This document shows positions 1 to 11,530 of a DNA stretch of 64,000 nucleotides, piece by piece. The first letter of the stretch is position 1. Every line of letters starts with the position of its first letter. The translations under genes were made by a program, and so were the position numbers. Source of the DNA: Pardosa pseudoannulata (Eukaryota > Arthropoda > Arachnida > Araneae > Lycosidae); assembly GCA_032207245.1 (NCBI GenBank), contig CM063506.1, positions 22,871,175-22,935,174 on the forward strand. The letters are read 5' to 3'. Below the pieces are notes generated by a model. It worked only from the letters and a program-made list of their open reading frames with translations, had not been told where the DNA came from and did no database searches.

Positions 1-802
1 TATATATGCATGCGTGTGTTATGCCGCGGATACAGCGACGAACGCTGAAATCATAATATAATCATAAAATTCTGTTCTGTCTACTATCAAGTTTTTCTTA
101 GTTTATTAGTAATTAGGTTCTTAAGTTTTAACTTTAAGGAATTTTTATGTTGTTTATTAAAAATATTGTGCTTTAAATGACAAAACTAAATTACTTTTAT
201 ATAAATAGAGTGTCATTAAAAAACTTCTAAAGAACTCGTTCAATATAGAGCAGAATGTTCTGCTTTGGGATGAATTGAAAAACCTGTTTTAATGAAGCTT
301 TAAAGTCTGGAACGATACTATGTTCCCTTAAAATATTTTCACCGACTTTAATCATTTTTCGGAATTATGTTTCCAGATGGTAAATGCTGGTTTGTAAGCT
401 AAACAGGGTGTTGGTAATGTTTATTTGTTGAGTACGGGGAGCCACGATTCGCATAAGCAATCCCTGACCGCTGACTAAAATGTCGACATAATTGAGGACA
501 AGGTTTTCAACTTCACTGCAACACTAGAGGAAGAGGGACTCTTGCGACAGGATATTTATTTCATGTCTAGAGCAGTGGTGGCGACACGCGGCCCACCAGC
601 AACATTTTGTAGCCCACGTTGGAATTCACAAAATTTGTAATTGAAACAAATATTTCATTTATTAAACTTAATGTTATTCGATTGATTTATTTATTGTTAT
701 AATAAATATTTATACACATTTAAAAGTTTTAACTCTTCTACAAAAATAATTAAAAAAAAACAATGTATCATTTGAAATTTTTCCCCTGAGGTATCTACTA
801 TC

Positions 803-807
<5 letters not shown>
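1..807. other. Unassigned AT-rich sequence
   Basis: No coding signal or recognised element. Bases 180-340 look distantly related to 8040-8260: both have a TGACAAAACT start, an AAAGAACT block, a GATGAATT block and a CCCTTAAAA or CCCTCAAAA block in the same order. This suggests an old dispersed repeat. Bases 430-600 are less AT-rich but have no recognisable feature. Confidence 0.4.
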
Positions 808-899
<92 letters not shown>

Positions 900-919
900 T
901 ATACATATATATATATGTG
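808..919. repeat. (TA)n microsatellite
   Basis: Nearly pure TA from 808 to about 892, then TACATA interruptions to 919. It directly abuts the 3' end of the minus-strand reverse transcriptase fragment at 920, so it may be that element's tail. Confidence 0.95.
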
Positions 920-1257
920 TAAAAATCTTCATCCACATAGTCTTCCCACTGTTTGTTAGGCTTTCCTTTTGGTCTTTTATTGGAAGGGAGTGCATTAAAA
1001 ACCCTCAAAGTTGTTCGTTCTGGGCTCATTCTCATTATATGTCCTGTCCATCTTATTCTATTCAGCTTTATAGATTTTATAACATCATCACTGTTAAAGA
1101 TGTTATATAATTCAAAATTATATCTTTTTCTCCAGTTGTTATTTTCAAAGACAGCACCAAAGATGGTTCGCAGGATCTTCCTTTCGAAGGTTGCCAACAT
1201 CCTCTCTTCTTTTCTTGTTAGGGTCCAAGTCTCCGAGGCATAAGTCAAAACTGACTC
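920..1257 (-). pseudogene. Non-LTR retrotransposon reverse transcriptase, C-terminal fragment
   Basis: The minus strand encodes the very C-terminus of an endonuclease/reverse-transcriptase polyprotein of the kind common in arthropod non-LTR elements. Visible motifs in order are [45 protein letters not shown] and [14 protein letters not shown], which is the usual order for the region after the palm domain. About 110 residues remain, so the endonuclease and catalytic palm are missing (5' truncation near 1257). Reading continues into a (TA)n tract, where the protein becomes Tyr-Ile repeats, so no native stop is seen. The exact clade (RTE, jockey or similar) cannot be fixed from this piece. It cannot encode an active enzyme. 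Confidence 0.85.
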
Positions 1258-1258
1258 G

Positions 1259-1507
1259 ACCATTTTCATTTGTTCGTGGCGGAGCTATGCGTGGAATGTG
1301 TTGACAGCTCCATGTCTACGCGCTGATTCTTCTCGCTTGATTAGTCATCAATTTCCTGTGAAATATCTCTGCGCTTGACTGCATTACGCCAAAAGTTTAC
1401 GAAAGAGTGTGTCTTTTTCATTTATTTTATTATTAAAGAGTTCCCTTTTAAAATCATTTATAACTCACATAATTTCCAACTACCCCTTTTTTAGACATGA
1501 CATATAC

Positions 1508-1596
<89 letters not shown>
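1259..1596 (+). repeat. Dispersed repeat A, copy 1, ending in (CATA)n(TA)n
   Basis: From about 1259 (ACCATTTTCATTTGTTCGTG) the sequence matches 16803 onward. Both contain GTTCGTGGCGGAGCTATGCG, a GTGTTGAC block, CTCCATGTC, TTTTTCATTTATTTTATTAT, AGAGTTC and finally CTACCCCTTTTTTAGAC, then a TA microsatellite (here from 1501). About 240 bp are shared before the tract. No open frame crosses both copies. The family is not recognised; it could be a SINE, the 3' end of a LINE or a MITE. Confidence 0.8.
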
Positions 1597-1600
<4 letters not shown>

Positions 1601-1814
1601 GCGTAATGTGAAGGCATATAAACACGTTTGTTTGTAAGCGGTATAACCTACAAGTAGAAATTGTTGTACAGAGGTTTCTTCGTGACACTGTGCAAAACTT
1701 TATGAAGCTTCTGGTTTGATTTGGATTGCTATAGTATACTGTTTTACTACACGAGAGATAAGGAGACCGTTACCTCCTATTTCAAGTCAATTCTGAATGG
1801 CTACGAAGATTGAC

Positions 1815-2790
1815 GCCAGCAGGGGAATTCAAATTCATGAACTCCGGTTCCATAAGCAGTTCCCTAACCCCTTGGCTATCGTTAAACTTTCTTTTTTTTT
1901 CTTTCTTTTTTTTTGAAAAAAATATTCTTTTTGAAATATGTATAAATGAAAGCAGTGCAATTCAAATTTATGAACTTCGGTTCCATAAGCAGTTCCCTAA
2001 CCACTTGGCAATCGTTAAACTTTCTTTTTTTTTTTTTTTTTGAAAAAAAAAATTCTTTTTGAAATATGTATAAATGCCAGCAGTGGAATTCAAACTTATG
2101 AACTCCGGGTCCATAAGCAGTTCCCTAACCACTTAGCTATCGTTAAACTTTCTTTTTTTTTCTTTCTTTTATTTTTGAAAAAAATATTCTTTTTAAAATA
2201 TGTATAATTGCCAGAAGTGGAATTCAAATTTATGAATTGCGGTCATATAAACAGTTCCGTATCCACTTGGCTATCGTTAAACTTTCTTTTTTTCCTTTCT
2301 TTTATTTTTGAAAAAAAATATTCTTTTTGAAATATGTATAAATACCAGCAGGGGAATTCAAATTTATGAACTCCGGGTCCATAAGCATTTCCCTAACCCC
2401 TTGGCTATCGTTAAACTTTCTTTTTTTTTCTTTCTTTTTTTTTGAAAAAAATATTCTTTTTGAAATATGTATAAATGCCAGCAGGTAAATTCAAATTTAT
2501 GAACTCCGGTTACATAAGCAGCTCCCTAACCCCTTAGCTACCGTTAAACTTTTTTTTTTTTTTAAATATTCTTTTTGAAATATGTATAATTGCCAGAAGT
2601 GGAATTCAAATTTATGAACTCCGGTTACATAAGCAGCTCCCTAACCCCTTGGCTACCGTTAAACTTTCTTTTTTTTTAATATTCTTTTTGAAATATGTAT
2701 AAATGCCAGCAGTGGAATTCAAATTTATGAACTTCGGTTCCATAAGCAGTTCCCTAACCCCTTGGCTGTCGTTAAACTTTCATTTTTAAA
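1815..2790 (-). repeat. Tandem array of about eight 113-134 bp units carrying a tRNA-SINE-like head
   Basis: Units start near 1815, 1948, 2076, 2210, 2343, 2477, 2592 and 2705. Each has a 65-bp block, a T-rich run, then GAAATATGTATAAAT. On the minus strand the 65-bp block reads GGTTAGGGAACTGC, then GGAACCGGAGTTCAT, then a degenerate B box (TTTGAATTCC) and CACTGCTGGC. That is co-linear with the intact SINE head at 54180-54245 (GGTTAGGGTGCTGG, GGAACCGGAGTTCAT, GGTTCGAATCCCAC, TATGGC). The array therefore seems to come from tandem amplification of a decayed SINE head plus a T-rich spacer. The last two intervals are about 20 bp shorter because the T/C run is shorter. Confidence 0.85.
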
Positions 2791-4628
2791 AAATTTCTTT
2801 TTGTAATATATTTAAAATATTACTATGTATCTGTGGTAAAAGTTTAAAAAAATTAAATTTATCTTTATCCCAAATTGAATCATCTCTTTTATAATGGTCT
2901 CGTCTTTCTACAGTCTTCATTTATTTTTAAAAATTATTTTTATAGTAAATACCAGAAACTATCAGTGGTAAAAATCCAAAAAAGTATTTTTTTAGTCTTA
3001 AAAATAGGATCATTCATGGTATGATAGAGAATTCGTCTTTCTTTCCCGTTACAAAGTTATATCTGTGACAAAGTTATATCTGTCTGAAATCTTGAATCTT
3101 TTTATAATACAATACGATCAAAAGCAAAATCTTACACGTGTAGTAACACAAATCATACACGTGCAGCAAGCTAAATAGTGAGAAAAAAAGTATTTTTTAG
3201 ATTTGCAAACCAGTCGTTGTCGCCAGCAATTCAACAAATCACAATGAATGAAGAGTTACGCGGAAAAAATAAACTAACACCTTTGAAATGCGAAGAGAAG
3301 TTCATGGTAATAAATTAAAGTGTTATAAAGAATTTCCGCCGTGGAAATTTATTTTTAGATTTTCACAATTTACCTTACTGCTTCAAGTCCTTCGACTCTA
3401 CGAGTGACACCTGACAAGAAACATTACTATCAGCTGACAAGGCCAGAAGAAAGCAAAATAAATTCGAGGTTTTAATTGTTAGGGATGACGCAAAATATCA
3501 CTTTTGATTGATTTTATAGCTTGGATTGATTGATATTCTGTAGAAAAACACGATTTAAATTTGAAGGTTTTTCCTTATGTTGAGAAACAATGTGTTCAAA
3601 CAATTATGTTGAAAAACAGTCGTGCTTCCGGGAATAGGCGATAATGAATTCCCTTTCTTTACTTTAGGTAACAACTTTACTTCTAAGTTCTTTACTTAGG
3701 TCTCATTTTTGTCTTTAAAAATTTTGACAAGAGTGCTATCATTCTGAGTATGAAATAAGTATTAAGGTATCTTTCTACGTTGAAAACGTCATTTTTTGCC
3801 CAAAATCATAATTTTTTTATTTCTCTATTGTAAAATTTCAACCTTTAGGCTTCTGAATCTGTTTTTGTTTTGTCTCTACGGCATTTTAAAGAAAAGTTAC
3901 AGCTGTTTAAACATCAGTGACAGCTGTCAAAACAAAACGGAAGTAGCGACTTCGGAACCGGAAGTTGTGAATTTAAAGCCTTTTAAAGAGCCTTTTTCTT
4001 TCAAAACTTTTTAAATTTTCATGAAGATTAGTTTAAACATTTTTCTAGTATTTTTAATAATTAGCAACTTGGCAATTAGAAAGTTTTGAAGCAAGAAAGT
4101 GTGGGGAATTTTAAACATGTATTTTAATTTTTTAATAGTTAAAGTTGCTTTCATAAACTTCAAATGCGTTTTTCTCAGAACGGTATTTTTAATAAAATGT
4201 TGAAACTTGAAATGTGATTTCTCAAAAAGTTCTTAAAATATTTTGTTGAAAATTATTATGAATGCTTTTGATAGTATTTACTAGTGAATGACCTAAAAGC
4301 TTTAAATTTGGATAATTTTTAATGATGTTACACTCATAGTTAGTTATAAAGGCAATTCAAATGTAGCAAATTTGATGCGATTTTCGCGGGTATGTGATTT
4401 TCTTTCTTTTTGAGGTGATCATTTCTTCCATCGTTAACCAGATAATTTTATACAGTATTTTATATTTATTAATAATAAATAGGACTATATGACTAAACTG
4501 ATTTTTTAAATAATAGAATTATAGGTAGTATGTATAAATAGAAATTAACTGTATTTCATTGAAATTTATTAAAATATAAATTTTTTATGTGATAGCATTT
4601 CAATTCTCCCATTATATATATACTTAAA

Positions 4629-4631
<3 letters not shown>
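2791..4631. other. Unassigned unique sequence
   Basis: No recognisable gene or element. CACGTG occurs at about 3135 and 3158 within similar contexts, and CAGCTG-type E-boxes occur around 3430 and 3910-3925. A 72-codon open frame at 3796-4014 has no family signature and I do not call it. Confidence 0.4.

Positions 4632-4671
<40 letters not shown>
4632..4671 (+). repeat. Poly(A) run of about 40 bases
   Basis: An uninterrupted A tract preceded by AT-rich DNA. It could be the tail of a retroposed sequence upstream on the plus strand, but no source gene or target-site duplication was identified. Confidence 0.9.
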
Positions 4672-4673
<2 letters not shown>

Positions 4674-4730
4674 GCAATTTTTAAAGAGATCTCGGTTTAC
4701 AAATTGAGCAGTCAGAAAATTTACTGGTTT

Positions 4731-4800
4731 TGAATTTTGCTAACCCTAATTCATCAAGAATCCAATATGAATGCCTCTATCTTCCAGTCTTTTGACCACC
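4731..4800 (-). mobile_element. Helitron-family fragment (5' region only)
   Basis: On the minus strand it contains GATAGAGGCATTCATATTGG, then ATTCTTGATGAATTAGGG and TTAGCAAAATTCA. These match the segment about 70-130 bp inside the 5' end of the complete copies at 21866, 36382 (minus) and 40543. Both element ends are missing. Confidence 0.75.
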
Positions 4801-5328
4801 GCGGAATTTAATGGTTCAAAGATAATAAAGATCTTTTGAAGTTTACCGAAGTTGAACAGCCATACTGAAAAGCAATGCCAAATAATGAGTACAGTTAAAT
4901 CCCTGACAGCAATTAGCTGTTTGAATTTGATAATACAATGTACATTGTTTGATTCAAAAAATCTTTTGATTGAAGATTATTACAATAGTTGGTTCACTGC
5001 TAAAAGACTGCGTTTCAAACATAACATACGAAATCAATCGAAATAAACATGAATAACTATTGAAACGACCGTATGAATCCTTTTCACTTTTTATATTTAA
5101 TAAATATTGTTCCATTTTACAATATTTAAGCAGATGATGCAGGTTACAATGAGTTTTTATATTAATTTTATTAGAGTTAAAAGTTTGAACATATATAAAT
5201 TAAATCAATAATTAATCATTAAATCAGTATAGTTATGATTTAAGCAGAATATTTTTTATTCAATATTTTAATTTTGTTTATTTTGAAACGTTAGCTTTAA
5301 TATTTAACTCCTTTTTACTTAAACAATA
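4801..5328. other. Unassigned AT-rich sequence
   Basis: No coding or repeat signal was recognised between the Helitron fragment and the Helitron copy that starts near 5329. Confidence 0.4.
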
Positions 5329-6498
5329 AACCTTATATAATAATAGCCTAAGTTCTGTTCGTCTGTCCTCGAATTTATGGACCTGTTGTACCTAGAATGG
5401 ATAGATAAATCCATATTGGATTCTTGATGAGTTACGGTTAGCAAAATTCAAAGAGAGTAAAGTATCGTTTGATATCCACACCTTCCCGTCTTTCCGATCG
5501 TTTAATGCATTATTTCAAGCCCTATTTTCCCCGGTTAAGAGCAGGCGATTAAATTTATCTATTTATCACATAATAAGTTGGTAAAAATAGCTTTTTTGCT
5601 AGCATTATGACGTCATTCCTTTAACCATCTCATGTAATCATTTCTTATTTTAAATTATTTAAATATCGTCTGCATTATTTTCATACGTTTTATTACTGAA
5701 CTTAGATATTAGGTAAATAATTTTTTTTATATTTGGCTTAAATAATAGATCAGGTACATATGTGATAATTTTTTGAATGAAAGATTATTTTTCGTTGTAA
5801 TGAAGATTTTGTCACCGGTATCAACAATAAATTATTTTCATAAAACTCTAGAAGACTAATTTACGGACTCATAAATATCAAGCGTTTAAGTTATATTTCT
5901 TTGAAAATTAAGGTGTTTGTTAGTTTGTGCGTTTGTTTTTTATACATAACCACACGATTTACGATTGATTCGCTAAAGCATCATTCATATATACCGCCAA
6001 ATAATCACTGTCAATATTAGAACCTCTGCTGTTCATCCCGTAATATGACAAGATAAATTAAAGTTGCCAACTAACATAAAGCCAGTAAAGTTTTTTTTTT
6101 AGATGTTATTCTATATTTTACCATGTCCAAAACGTTTTCGAGATAATTCTACATTTTAAGATAAATTCGAGGAAGATAAAGTCACGGATAAATAAGCATG
6201 TATCTTTACTTAAGTATATCAAGAAAGCATCTATTTAATTTTCTGTTATTTTTGATGCAAATGGTCAGTCATAGTTAAACAAAATTTGGAGAGTATTACT
6301 TGATACTGAGTTCTAAACTACATTCACAGTATCGGGGAGACTTTAGAGGAATTTGAAGATAAACAAATTATTGAGTTTGTACCAGATAATTCTCATCCAA
6401 AAAACAAACTATTTGTTTTATTTGCCGCATAGGGTACTTTACAATTCTGGAAAATTAAATATTTTACTGATAACCTCATATGATGGGCTATATGCTAG
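5329..6498 (+). mobile_element. Non-autonomous Helitron-like element, copy 1
   Basis: The 5' end (CCTTATATAATAATAGCCTA, then TCTGTCCTCGAATTTATG) and the 3' end (TGCTAG followed by T) match four other copies. The 3' terminus has a short palindrome around TCATATGA, partly mutated here (TAACCTCATATGATGGG), about 7 bases before CTAG. A TGACGTCA palindrome lies at 5608-5615. Terminal inverted repeats and target-site duplications are absent, as expected for rolling-circle elements. The first two bases, TC in other copies, are mutated. It carries no Rep/helicase frame, so it is non-autonomous. At about 1.17 kb it is the longest single-terminator copy here. Confidence 0.75.
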
Positions 6499-7390
6499 TT
6501 TACATATTTGGACAGCATTTTGATAATTGATAGATAGTTAATTTACAGGAAAGACTTTTATCAAGTGATATAAACCTAAAACAAAACTTATATTAAGTGA
6601 TGTAAACCTAAATGAATCCAAAATGGATAATGGATACACTGATTTATAATTATGTATATTAGAACATTTGTGTAAATATTTTGATAATGTCTATGAAAAC
6701 TTTAGCAACTTTAGGAGCATTTTAAAATTCAAGCAAAATACTTCAAAAACTAAAAAAAGTTATTTAATTTAAAACAAAATTAATATGGTCAGCTTAATTG
6801 TTTTTACTGTACATACGTCCAAAGTTAAATAAATGGGGAATAATAGTTTACAAAAATGCTTTCCACTTTTCAGCAGTAGTTAAAATTTACTAGCGATATA
6901 ATTTGTTTTATTTTAAAATAATAAATGAAATATAGTTATTCAATACATACTTTTTAATTCCCCAGTGAATAAAAGTAGAATAAAAATTTACCATAATCAA
7001 TCTATTTAGTTATTTTATAATTATTAGATAGAAAGATTTTAAATTTTTCTATTATGTTTTTATTACTATATTATGACATCATTTTTTAACTATTCTGTTT
7101 TTTAATAACTGCCATTTACTAATGTGTATAACAACTATATATTATAAGCTAAATATTAACACAGCAACAAAAAACAATGTATAATTTTAAAATTTAAATT
7201 AAAAATATTTTATGATTTATATTTCTTTTCTAAAATTTTGAACATTTGTGATTTTATTTTGTTTTGCACATAAGAGTGTCGTTAAATTTTAAATTAAATG
7301 AGTTTGGAGAAAAAAAATTAAAATGTTAATATTATCTATATAAAAACTGGTAAAAGACAGTGATTTCTGTTAGAGTTACAAGTTTTTTCT
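6499..7390. other. Unassigned AT-rich sequence
   Basis: Very AT-rich and without recognised features. Bases 7335-7400 resemble the first part of dispersed repeat B (a TATAAAAACTGGT start like 9345), so a broken copy may begin here and resume near 8750. Confidence 0.35.
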
Positions 7391-7890
7391 TTTTATTATT
7401 ATTATAATTTTTATTTATATAATATTATAATAATAATAATAATAATATATTATTATATATTATTTATATTAATAAATTAATAAATATAAGTATATATAAT
7501 ATATAAATATGCATAATAATATATAAAATATATGTAATTATATATAATATAACAGTAATATAATAATTATATTATAAAATTATTATTGTATATTATAATA
7601 ATTAATAATAATGATAATAATATAAATATAATAATAATAAATATAATAATGTAATATATATATATTTTATATATATTATATATATATATATATTTTATAT
7701 ATATATATATATATATAATTTTTATATAATATATATTTTAATATATATATAAAATATAATAATAATAATAATAATAAATATAAATATAATAATATATAAA
7801 TATAATGTAAATATATACTATATGTAATATTTATTAATATATATAATATAATAATTATATTATAATATTTAATTTTTATCATTATATCAT
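7391..7890. repeat. Compound AT microsatellite: (TAA)n and (TA)n
   Basis: Alternating blocks of TAA/TTA and TA repeats, for example around 7428-7450, 7670-7720 and 7755-7780. Open frames here are low-complexity artefacts. Confidence 0.9.
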
Positions 7891-8749
7891 TATTTATTGT
7901 TATTTATTATTTTATTATTTTTGATTATTTTTCTTTTATTTTCTTTTTATTTTTGATATTTTTCTTTTCTAGGGGAAAATCTACCCCTTGTTAAGTACAA
8001 CATACTTTTTCTAATCACAAACAAAAAAAAATTAAATCGAATAATGAATATTTGCTGAATCAATGACAAAACTGGAAATCTAGAACATTTTTAAAGAACT
8101 TTCATATAAATCTTTCTTAAACAAGCTTTACATTTCATTTTATGATGAATTAAAAAAAATAGACGTTATAATAGTTCTTGAAAGTTACAAAGTACCCTCA
8201 AAATGCATTATTTTGTAGACGGAATTAAGTAAGCTGGAAGTAAATTAACTTACTGCAGACATTATAAATAGACAAGTGCTCTGTAGACACCGTACTAAAA
8301 AGCAACTTGTCGTAACACATCCTAAAACAAATAACCAAATCCTTCCAAAGCTGAGGGTCTTAAGAAGCCGCAATAAAGCAGACTTCTCTTACGCGAACAC
8401 CTAGAAGTACTGCACTAGCCAGAAATGAAAACCCCATTGCATCACTTTGAAGGAAAAAACGAATACAAAGAAAAAATAACTCTTACATAATTTCAAGCTC
8501 CTAAGGTTTACTAATATAAACATTACTTCTGCACTGACTCTTCTATTTATTTACAAATGTGATATATTAATTTTTAAATTCAATTATTTATTTTTAAAAT
8601 TTATATATGTTGTTTTTAATCATACATTACTAATCTATCTCGTAAATATATTTTATCTTAACCTTTTATTTATACCTTAATTTTGAATGTCTTTTGAGAT
8701 GTGAATTATCCAAATTATTTATACTTGAAGTAATTTGTGTTTATTTATT
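7891..8749. other. Unassigned sequence, partly related to 180-340
   Basis: Bases 8040-8260 share an order of short blocks with 180-340 and possibly with the minus strand of 53000-53060 (repeat D), which suggests one old degraded family. Bases 8280-8460 are less AT-rich but unassigned. Confidence 0.35.
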
Positions 8750-8872
8750 GTGCTATAATTTATAAAACTTGTTTGGCGCAGTGTGTTCCCAGAGGATTTT
8801 GCACCAATAAACCCAAATCAACCAATCAACTAACGATCCAAATGTAAACTGATTTCTAGAATAATGAACACG
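8750..8872 (+). repeat. Dispersed repeat B, copy 1
   Basis: It shares TGCTATAATTTATAAAACTT, AGTGTGT-CCCAG, TTTTGCACCAATA, ACCCAAATCAACCAATCAA and CTGATTTCTA with 9395-9515 and 10080-10200. The other copies extend about 50 bp further 5' (TGGTTAAAAACG region). A further fragment, only TGCTATAATTTATAAAACTT, is at 9076-9096. Family unknown. Confidence 0.75.
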
Positions 8873-8875
8873 ATA

Positions 8876-9150
8876 TTATATATATATATATATATATATA
8901 TTTTATTTATTTAAATTTTTATATATTCTATTTATATAATATATTTATAAATCATATTTATATATAATATTTTTATATATATAACGATATATTATTTATA
9001 TATATAGATATATATTATATTCTGTGTATATATATATATAATAACTTTCTGTATATATATATAATTTTTATATTATGCTATAATTTATAAAACTTGTTAT
9101 ATATATATATATACAATATTTATAAAAAAAATATAAAACGAATCCTCCAA

Positions 9151-9190
<40 letters not shown>

Positions 9191-9270
9191 TACATTTATA
9201 TATATATATATTAATATATATATATTGTAAATTATGTATATATATATTTTATATTTATATATAATATTTA

Positions 9271-9320
<50 letters not shown>

Positions 9321-9344
9321 TAAATATATATATTATATATATAT
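8876..9344. repeat. Compound (TA)n microsatellite block
   Basis: Long TA runs with TATATT and TATAAT interruptions. They are interrupted near 9076-9150 by a fragment of repeat B and a short unique segment. Confidence 0.9.
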
Positions 9345-9515
9345 ATATAAACTGGTTAAAAACGATTTTTGTTACATTAAAATTTTTATATGTGCTATAA
9401 TTTATAAAATTTGTTTGACATAGTGTGTCCCCAGCAAATTTTGTGCCAATATACCCAAATTAACCAATCAAGGAACCATCTGAATATGAACTGATTTCTA
9501 AAATATAGAACACTA
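9345..9515 (+). repeat. Dispersed repeat B, copy 2
   Basis: Starts at AAACTGGTTAAAAACGATTT and continues through TTAAAATTTTTATATGTGCT to GATTTCTAAAATATAGAACA. It aligns without large gaps to 10033-10205. It may be a small non-autonomous element; no terminal repeats were found. Confidence 0.75.
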
Positions 9516-9586
9516 TATTAACATTCGGTAAGCAAACGATTTTTACGTTTTTTGATTTAGAGCAATCACGTAAAATGCGTATTTAG

Positions 9587-9618
9587 TAGATTTGTGGTGG
9601 ATACCCACCACAAATCTA
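9587..9618. repeat. Perfect 14-bp hairpin
   Basis: TAGATTTGTGGTGG is followed by a 4-base loop (ATAC) and its exact reverse complement. No T-run follows that would suggest a Pol III terminator. It lies just downstream of repeat B copy 2 and may be a remnant of a palindromic insertion. Confidence 0.85.
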
Positions 9619-10032
9619 GTAAAATAATGTGACTTAGCATTTATCACTAATATTAACATTTATTTTTACTCTCTTTTGTTGCGTTATTTCGTCTTCAATC
9701 GAATTTTAATAAAAATTGTTTTGTCATTTGAGGCTTGGTTTTTTTATTGTTGTGCAAAACTGATAAATGAGTCGTTGTGACAAAGATAGTGATGTGAATA
9801 TGCGCAAATTATCGACTTTAAAAATCTTTTTTTTTCTGATTTCGTAAAAATATTCTTTTTTTTTTGTTAAATAATGATACAGTATATAAAAATATTGTTA
9901 ATTTCATTCATAAAAAACAAATTAGTTTTCGATTTATCAATTTTTCTGAATAACTAAATTCGAACCAAAAAAAAAAACCCCGCTGCACGCGTAAGTTGGC
10001 CATGAAGTAAACATGATTCGTGTTAAATTTAT
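9619..10032. other. Unassigned sequence
   Basis: AT-rich with homopolymer runs near 9828-9865 and 9967-9978. No feature was recognised between the hairpin and repeat B copy 3. Confidence 0.35.
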
Positions 10033-10205
10033 ATAAAAAATTGGTTAATAACATTTTTTGGTTATTAAAATTTTTATATGTGCTATAATTTATAAAATTT
10101 GTTTGGCATAGTGTGTCCCCAGCGAATTTTGTGCCAATATACCCAAATCAACCAATCAACCAAGCATCCAAATATAATCTGATTTCTAAATTATTTGACT
10201 ATGAA
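10033..10205 (+). repeat. Dispersed repeat B, copy 3
   Basis: Same block order as copy 2: AAATTGGTTAATAACATT, TTTTTATATGTGCTATAATT, GTGTGTCCCCAGCGAATTTT, CAACCAATCAACCAAGCATC and CTGATTTCTAAATTA. Confidence 0.75.
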
Positions 10206-11460
10206 TGGATCGACGATAAACATGCAAGATACAACTAAATAACCATTCTATAATCTCGTTCAGCAAAGAAAAAAATATTTCTTTTCACTAATGAGAATTT
10301 TAAGTAAAATATTTATTTTTCATAGCTATTTTTAATTTAGTAAGCCAAGGAATTTTATAAATTTGAAATATATTGATATTATCTTAAATAAGTAATTATA
10401 TGAAACTCTATAACTACATGTTATTTTCAAGAGTAAAAAAAATATAAATACCTCACAAATATGGACTACATTAATGGACGGGTTTGTAGTTTTAATAATC
10501 ATAGAATTCATTTATTAAATTTCACAACATATTTATTCTTATGTTTCCTACATCTATACTAAATCTAAACGCATAATTAAAGTCCAGTTACAAACGTCAA
10601 TTAATGACAATAGCTATCTGATTTCTATTTTTATTTAACCTTTTCAAATGTGTTTTCTGTAAGTGTGTACAGTCCCGTGGGGGATATGCTTTGATAGGCA
10701 TGAAAAAAACCAGTTAATTACTCACCTCTCTAAGACAGGCTTAAACAGTTTTCACACCCTCCACTGATGTCAAAAGAATTGTTACCTCCTCTAATCAAGC
10801 GGAACTGTACCTTCCCCTCCCAACAACTAAGTCGAACATGGGACGTTGCTTTACGGCCTATTAATATAAATTAAATTGAAATGAGAATTTTTCATTACAG
10901 CTCATAAATGTCTGATGAGTTTTTAAAATTATACCTAGCCTGTTATTTTTTAGAAATCTAATTTTAAATGTTATTTTTCAGTTTATTCTGAATTTTACTT
11001 TCTGTTTATTGGACACATGTTCTTAATCTTAATACAATAACGTTGTAACACGTCTGAAAAAAAATTGCAAATACACTACTGTTTTTTGCGTCTTCCTATA
11101 ATTAATTTCTCGGAAAAATTATAATGCCCAGGCATTGCTGCATAATTTTAATTTTTAACCATTCGTACTTAAGTAAGGATTAATTTTGATTTCTGTAGAT
11201 TATTGTGGGTTTTAACATTTTTACGAAAAAGTATATATATTTATATATATATAATAAGGCTCATGGTCTGTGAAGAAAAATTAAAAAACATATTAAACAT
11301 TAAATTTTATTTACATTTATTTTTTCCAGCACGAAACTTGATCTACAGATCACCAGTATTTCGAGAGTTCTTGTTTTGCCTCCATATTCTCTCAATTCAA
11401 AAAGAATTTCACTCTTTTTTATTAAGTAATGCTTTAATTTCTAACTTTAAAATTCTAAAC
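10206..11460. other. Unassigned sequence
   Basis: Bases 10660-10860 are less AT-rich than their surroundings and have no homology I can name. The open frame at 11203-11625 crosses a TATATG microsatellite and shows no domain. Confidence 0.35.
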
Positions 11461-11530
11461 CTGACATATATATGTATATATGTGTATATATGTGTATGTA
11501 TATATGTGTATGTATGCATGTATATACAAA
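11461..11530. repeat. (TATATG)n-type microsatellite
   Basis: TATATG/TGTATA repeats with TATGTG variants. The same tract produces the Tyr/His/Ile-rich open frames on both strands. Confidence 0.9.

Noticed and set aside
4632..4671. Poly(A) tail of a processed pseudogene
   Set aside because: Upstream sequence does not resemble any coding sequence I recognise and no target duplication was seen.
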